14,490 nt of DNA, from positions 1 through 14,490 of the forward strand of contig JAZQWZ010000139.1 in the NCBI GenBank assembly GCA_045632625.1, written 5' to 3'. The DNA is from Scatosoma sp045632625 (lineage in GTDB: Bacteria > Bacillota > Clostridia > Christensenellales > Borkfalkiaceae). The notes under the pieces are model-generated. The model worked only from the letters and a program-made list of their open reading frames with translations, was not told the origin of the DNA and did no database searches. Shown piece by piece: positions 12,903 through 14,490 of the stretch (positions are counted from its first letter, which is position 1; each line of letters opens with the position of its first letter). A program made the translations under genes and the position numbers.

Positions 12903-13499
12903 TTACTTTATCTCCTTTTTTGCTTTGCTCGCGGTTTTCTTTGCAGGCTTTTTCTCTACGGCCTGCCCCACCGTTTCCAAACGAATGTTATCGTTGGTGA
13001 ACACGCAAATTTCCGATGCAATTTTTAAAGCCTTCTTCGCAATCGTCGCCGCATCGAAGTCGGTTTCTTGATACAAAGCACGCGCCGCCGCCAACGCATA
13101 ATTACCGCCGCTGCCGATCGCGCAAACACCCTCATCCGGCTCAATCACTTCGCCCGTACCCGATAAAATCAAAAGCGTGTTTTCGTCCGCCGTAATCATC
13201 ATCGCGTCTAATTTACGGCCGATTTTATCACTACGCCAAAGCTCCGCAAGCTCCACAGCCGAGCGCATCAAATTGCCCGAAAACTTATTGAGCATGCCCT
13301 CAAAGCGTTCGGTCAGCGCAAACGCGTCCGTCACCGAGCCGGCAAAGCCCAAAATAACCTTTCCGTTAAAAATTCGGCGCACCTTTACCGCCGTGTTTTT
13401 AAAAATCACTGATTCGCCAAGCGTTACCTGTCCGTCGCCGGCAATCGCCGTTACGCCGTCCTTTTTCACGGCGCAAATGGTCGTACCCCTAAATTCCAT
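12903..13499 (-). CDS. hslV: ATP-dependent protease proteolytic subunit HslV (ClpQ)
   Basis: A 198-residue N-terminal-nucleophile protease, partner of HslU. The propeptide is MEFRG; cleavage exposes Thr6 in GTTICAV as the catalytic nucleophile. The conserved GDGQVTLG (with Asp22) and KVRR (Lys39) match the active-site Asp17 and Lys33 of the mature E. coli enzyme (Lys shifted by one). GSGGNYALAAARAL and EICVFTND are family hallmarks. A Lys/Ala-rich tail (about 181-198, with KKPAKK and KAKK) extends past the usual C-terminus. The ATG has GGAG 7 bases upstream and follows the trmFO stop by 2 bases. Confidence 0.97.
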   Translation of the reverse strand: MEFRGTTICAVKKDGVTAIAGDGQVTLGESVIFKNTAVKVRRIFNGKVILGFAGSVTDAFALTERFEGMLNKFSGNLMRSAVELAELWRSDKIGRKLDAMMITADENTLLILSGTGEVIEPDEGVCAIGSGGNYALAAARALYQETDFDAATIAKKALKIASEICVFTNDNIRLETVGQAVEKKPAKKTASKAKKEIK

Positions 13500-13501
13500 A
13501 T

Positions 13502-14490
13502 TTATTCTCCATACTTTTGTATCGTTGTAAGCGCTCTTTCCGCAAGCGTTTTATACCGTTCTTTCTTGTCCTTAATTCTCATCGGCAAGCTTGCCAAAAT
13601 ACCGAAATTCGCATTCATAGGCTGAAAATCCTTGCACGGCGTAGAGATATGCGTTTGCAGTGCGCCCAGCATCGTGGTATTGTCAAATTGCACGCTTTCC
13701 TTGCCCTGCATTTGCGCCCAAATGGACATAGCAACCAAAAGTCCGCTTGCCGCGCTTTCCACGTACCCTTCCACACCCGTGATTTGCCCCGCAAAAAACA
13801 GCTTACGGTTATTCTTAACCGAAAAATCACCGTTTAAAACGTCGGGCGATTGCAAATAGGTATTTCTATGCATCACGCCGTAGCGCAAAAACTCCGCGTT
13901 ATGCAGCGCAGGTATCATAGAAAACACGCGTTTTTGTTCGGGAAATTTCAAATTCGTTTGAAAGCCCACCAAATTATACGCAGTACCTTCTTCATTTTCA
14001 CGGCGCAACTGTAACACCGCATACGGCCGATTGCCGTTATCGTCGAACAGCCCCACGGGTTTTAAAGTGCCAAACCGCAAGGTTTCCCTTCCGCGCGATG
14101 CCATCACTTCCAAGGGCATGCACCCTTCAAAAATTTCACCCTTTTCAAACTCGTGCAAGTGTGCCCTTTCCGCTTTTAACAGCTCGTCTACGAACGCGTA
14201 ATATTCCTCTTTGGTCAAAGGACAGTTGATATAATCGCCCGTACCCTTGCCATATCTATCCCCTGTGAACGCTTTGGAAAGGTCGATACTGTCCGCGGAA
14301 ACGATAGGTGCGGACGCGTCGAAAAAGTGCAAACCGCCGCCAAATTTTCCTTTAATATCTTCCGCAAGCGCGTCGCTGGTCAAAGGGCCCGTCGCAATCA
14401 CCACGTACCTGCCCCCGTCCTTTTGGGTATCGGGGATATCTTCTACCTCTTCGTTTACAATCGTCAAATGCTCGCAAGCACGCAGTTTTT
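13502..14490 (-). CDS. trmFO: TrmFO, folate- and FAD-dependent tRNA U54 methyltransferase (partial, 5' end off the right edge)
   Basis: The C-terminal about 328 residues of TrmFO, which makes ribothymidine at position 54 of tRNAs using methylene-THF and FADH2. The frame stays open to base 14490, so the TTG at 14467 is not the start; the N-terminal FAD-binding GxGxxG part (about 110 residues) is outside. Recognisable features: TIVNEEV, YVVIATGPLTSDAL, LHFFDA followed by APIV, DYINCPLTKEEYYAF, and near the C-terminus the TrmFO/GidA signature FFAGQITGVEGYVESAASG. In many Firmicutes trmFO precedes xerC, hslV, hslU and codY; here hslV follows directly and hisS takes the place after hslU. Confidence 0.96.
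   Translation of the reverse strand, partial: KLRACEHLTIVNEEVEDIPDTQKDGGRYVVIATGPLTSDALAEDIKGKFGGGLHFFDASAPIVSADSIDLSKAFTGDRYGKGTGDYINCPLTKEEYYAFVDELLKAERAHLHEFEKGEIFEGCMPLEVMASRGRETLRFGTLKPVGLFDDNGNRPYAVLQLRRENEEGTAYNLVGFQTNLKFPEQKRVFSMIPALHNAEFLRYGVMHRNTYLQSPDVLNGDFSVKNNRKLFFAGQITGVEGYVESAASGLLVAMSIWAQMQGKESVQFDNTTMLGALQTHISTPCKDFQPMNANFGILASLPMRIKDKKERYKTLAERALTTIQKYGE

Overview
The window looks like a chromosomal segment of a Gram-positive Firmicute, most likely an uncultured gut-type member of the Clostridia. Evidence from the sequence: strong AGGAGG-type ribosome sites, consensus TTGACA/TATAAT promoters with 17-base spacers, a T-box riboswitch, intrinsic terminators after most transcription units, a HslV with the short Firmicutes-type propeptide, and the Clostridia-style cluster rpmE / DUF1385 / prmC / prfA. 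The species cannot be named from the sequence alone. Nearly all of the window is ordinary housekeeping DNA; I see no transposase, integrase, CRISPR array or prophage.

Layout. (1) 1-912, minus: the first 304 residues of a lipoprotein built from tandem Cys-rich repeats, running off the left edge. (2) 1031-1621: a small DUF6809-like protein (minus) and an XRE-type regulator (plus), divergent around a repeated palindromic operator that sits in the promoter. (3) 1678-5035, minus: prfA, a single ORF that fuses DUF1385 (YqhQ-like) to PrmC, and rpmE; a 24-bp direct repeat carrying promoter-like sequence lies between rpmE and the fusion gene. (4) 5237-6791, plus: a zinc-ligand-less MDR-family oxidoreductase and a YfcE-type phosphodiesterase in one operon. 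(5) 6814-8611, plus: promoter, tryptophan-specific (UGG) T-box leader, and a TrpB2-type tryptophan synthase beta-like gene with its own terminator. (6) 8632-9634, minus: a YwaF/TIGR02206 membrane protein with a perfect consensus promoter. (7) 9978-14490, minus: the operon trmFO(partial)-hslV-hslU-hisS-trxA, running in from the right edge.

How they work together. PrmC methylates the GGQ glutamine of the release factor PrfA encoded just downstream, and rpmE supplies ribosomal protein L31, so block 3 is a translation module. Block 7 combines a tRNA T54 methylase, the HslUV protease, histidyl-tRNA synthetase and thioredoxin. The T-box ties the TrpB2 gene to the level of uncharged tRNA-Trp; with no trpA or other trp gene in the window, indole salvage is the simplest reading.

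The most unusual items are the DUF1385-PrmC fusion with a possible internal start, the repeat lipoprotein with an exact 75-bp internal duplication, the operator layout between the DUF6809-like and XRE genes, the 24-bp repeat/promoter module, and the MDR protein lacking its zinc ligands. None of them by itself proves a new system.
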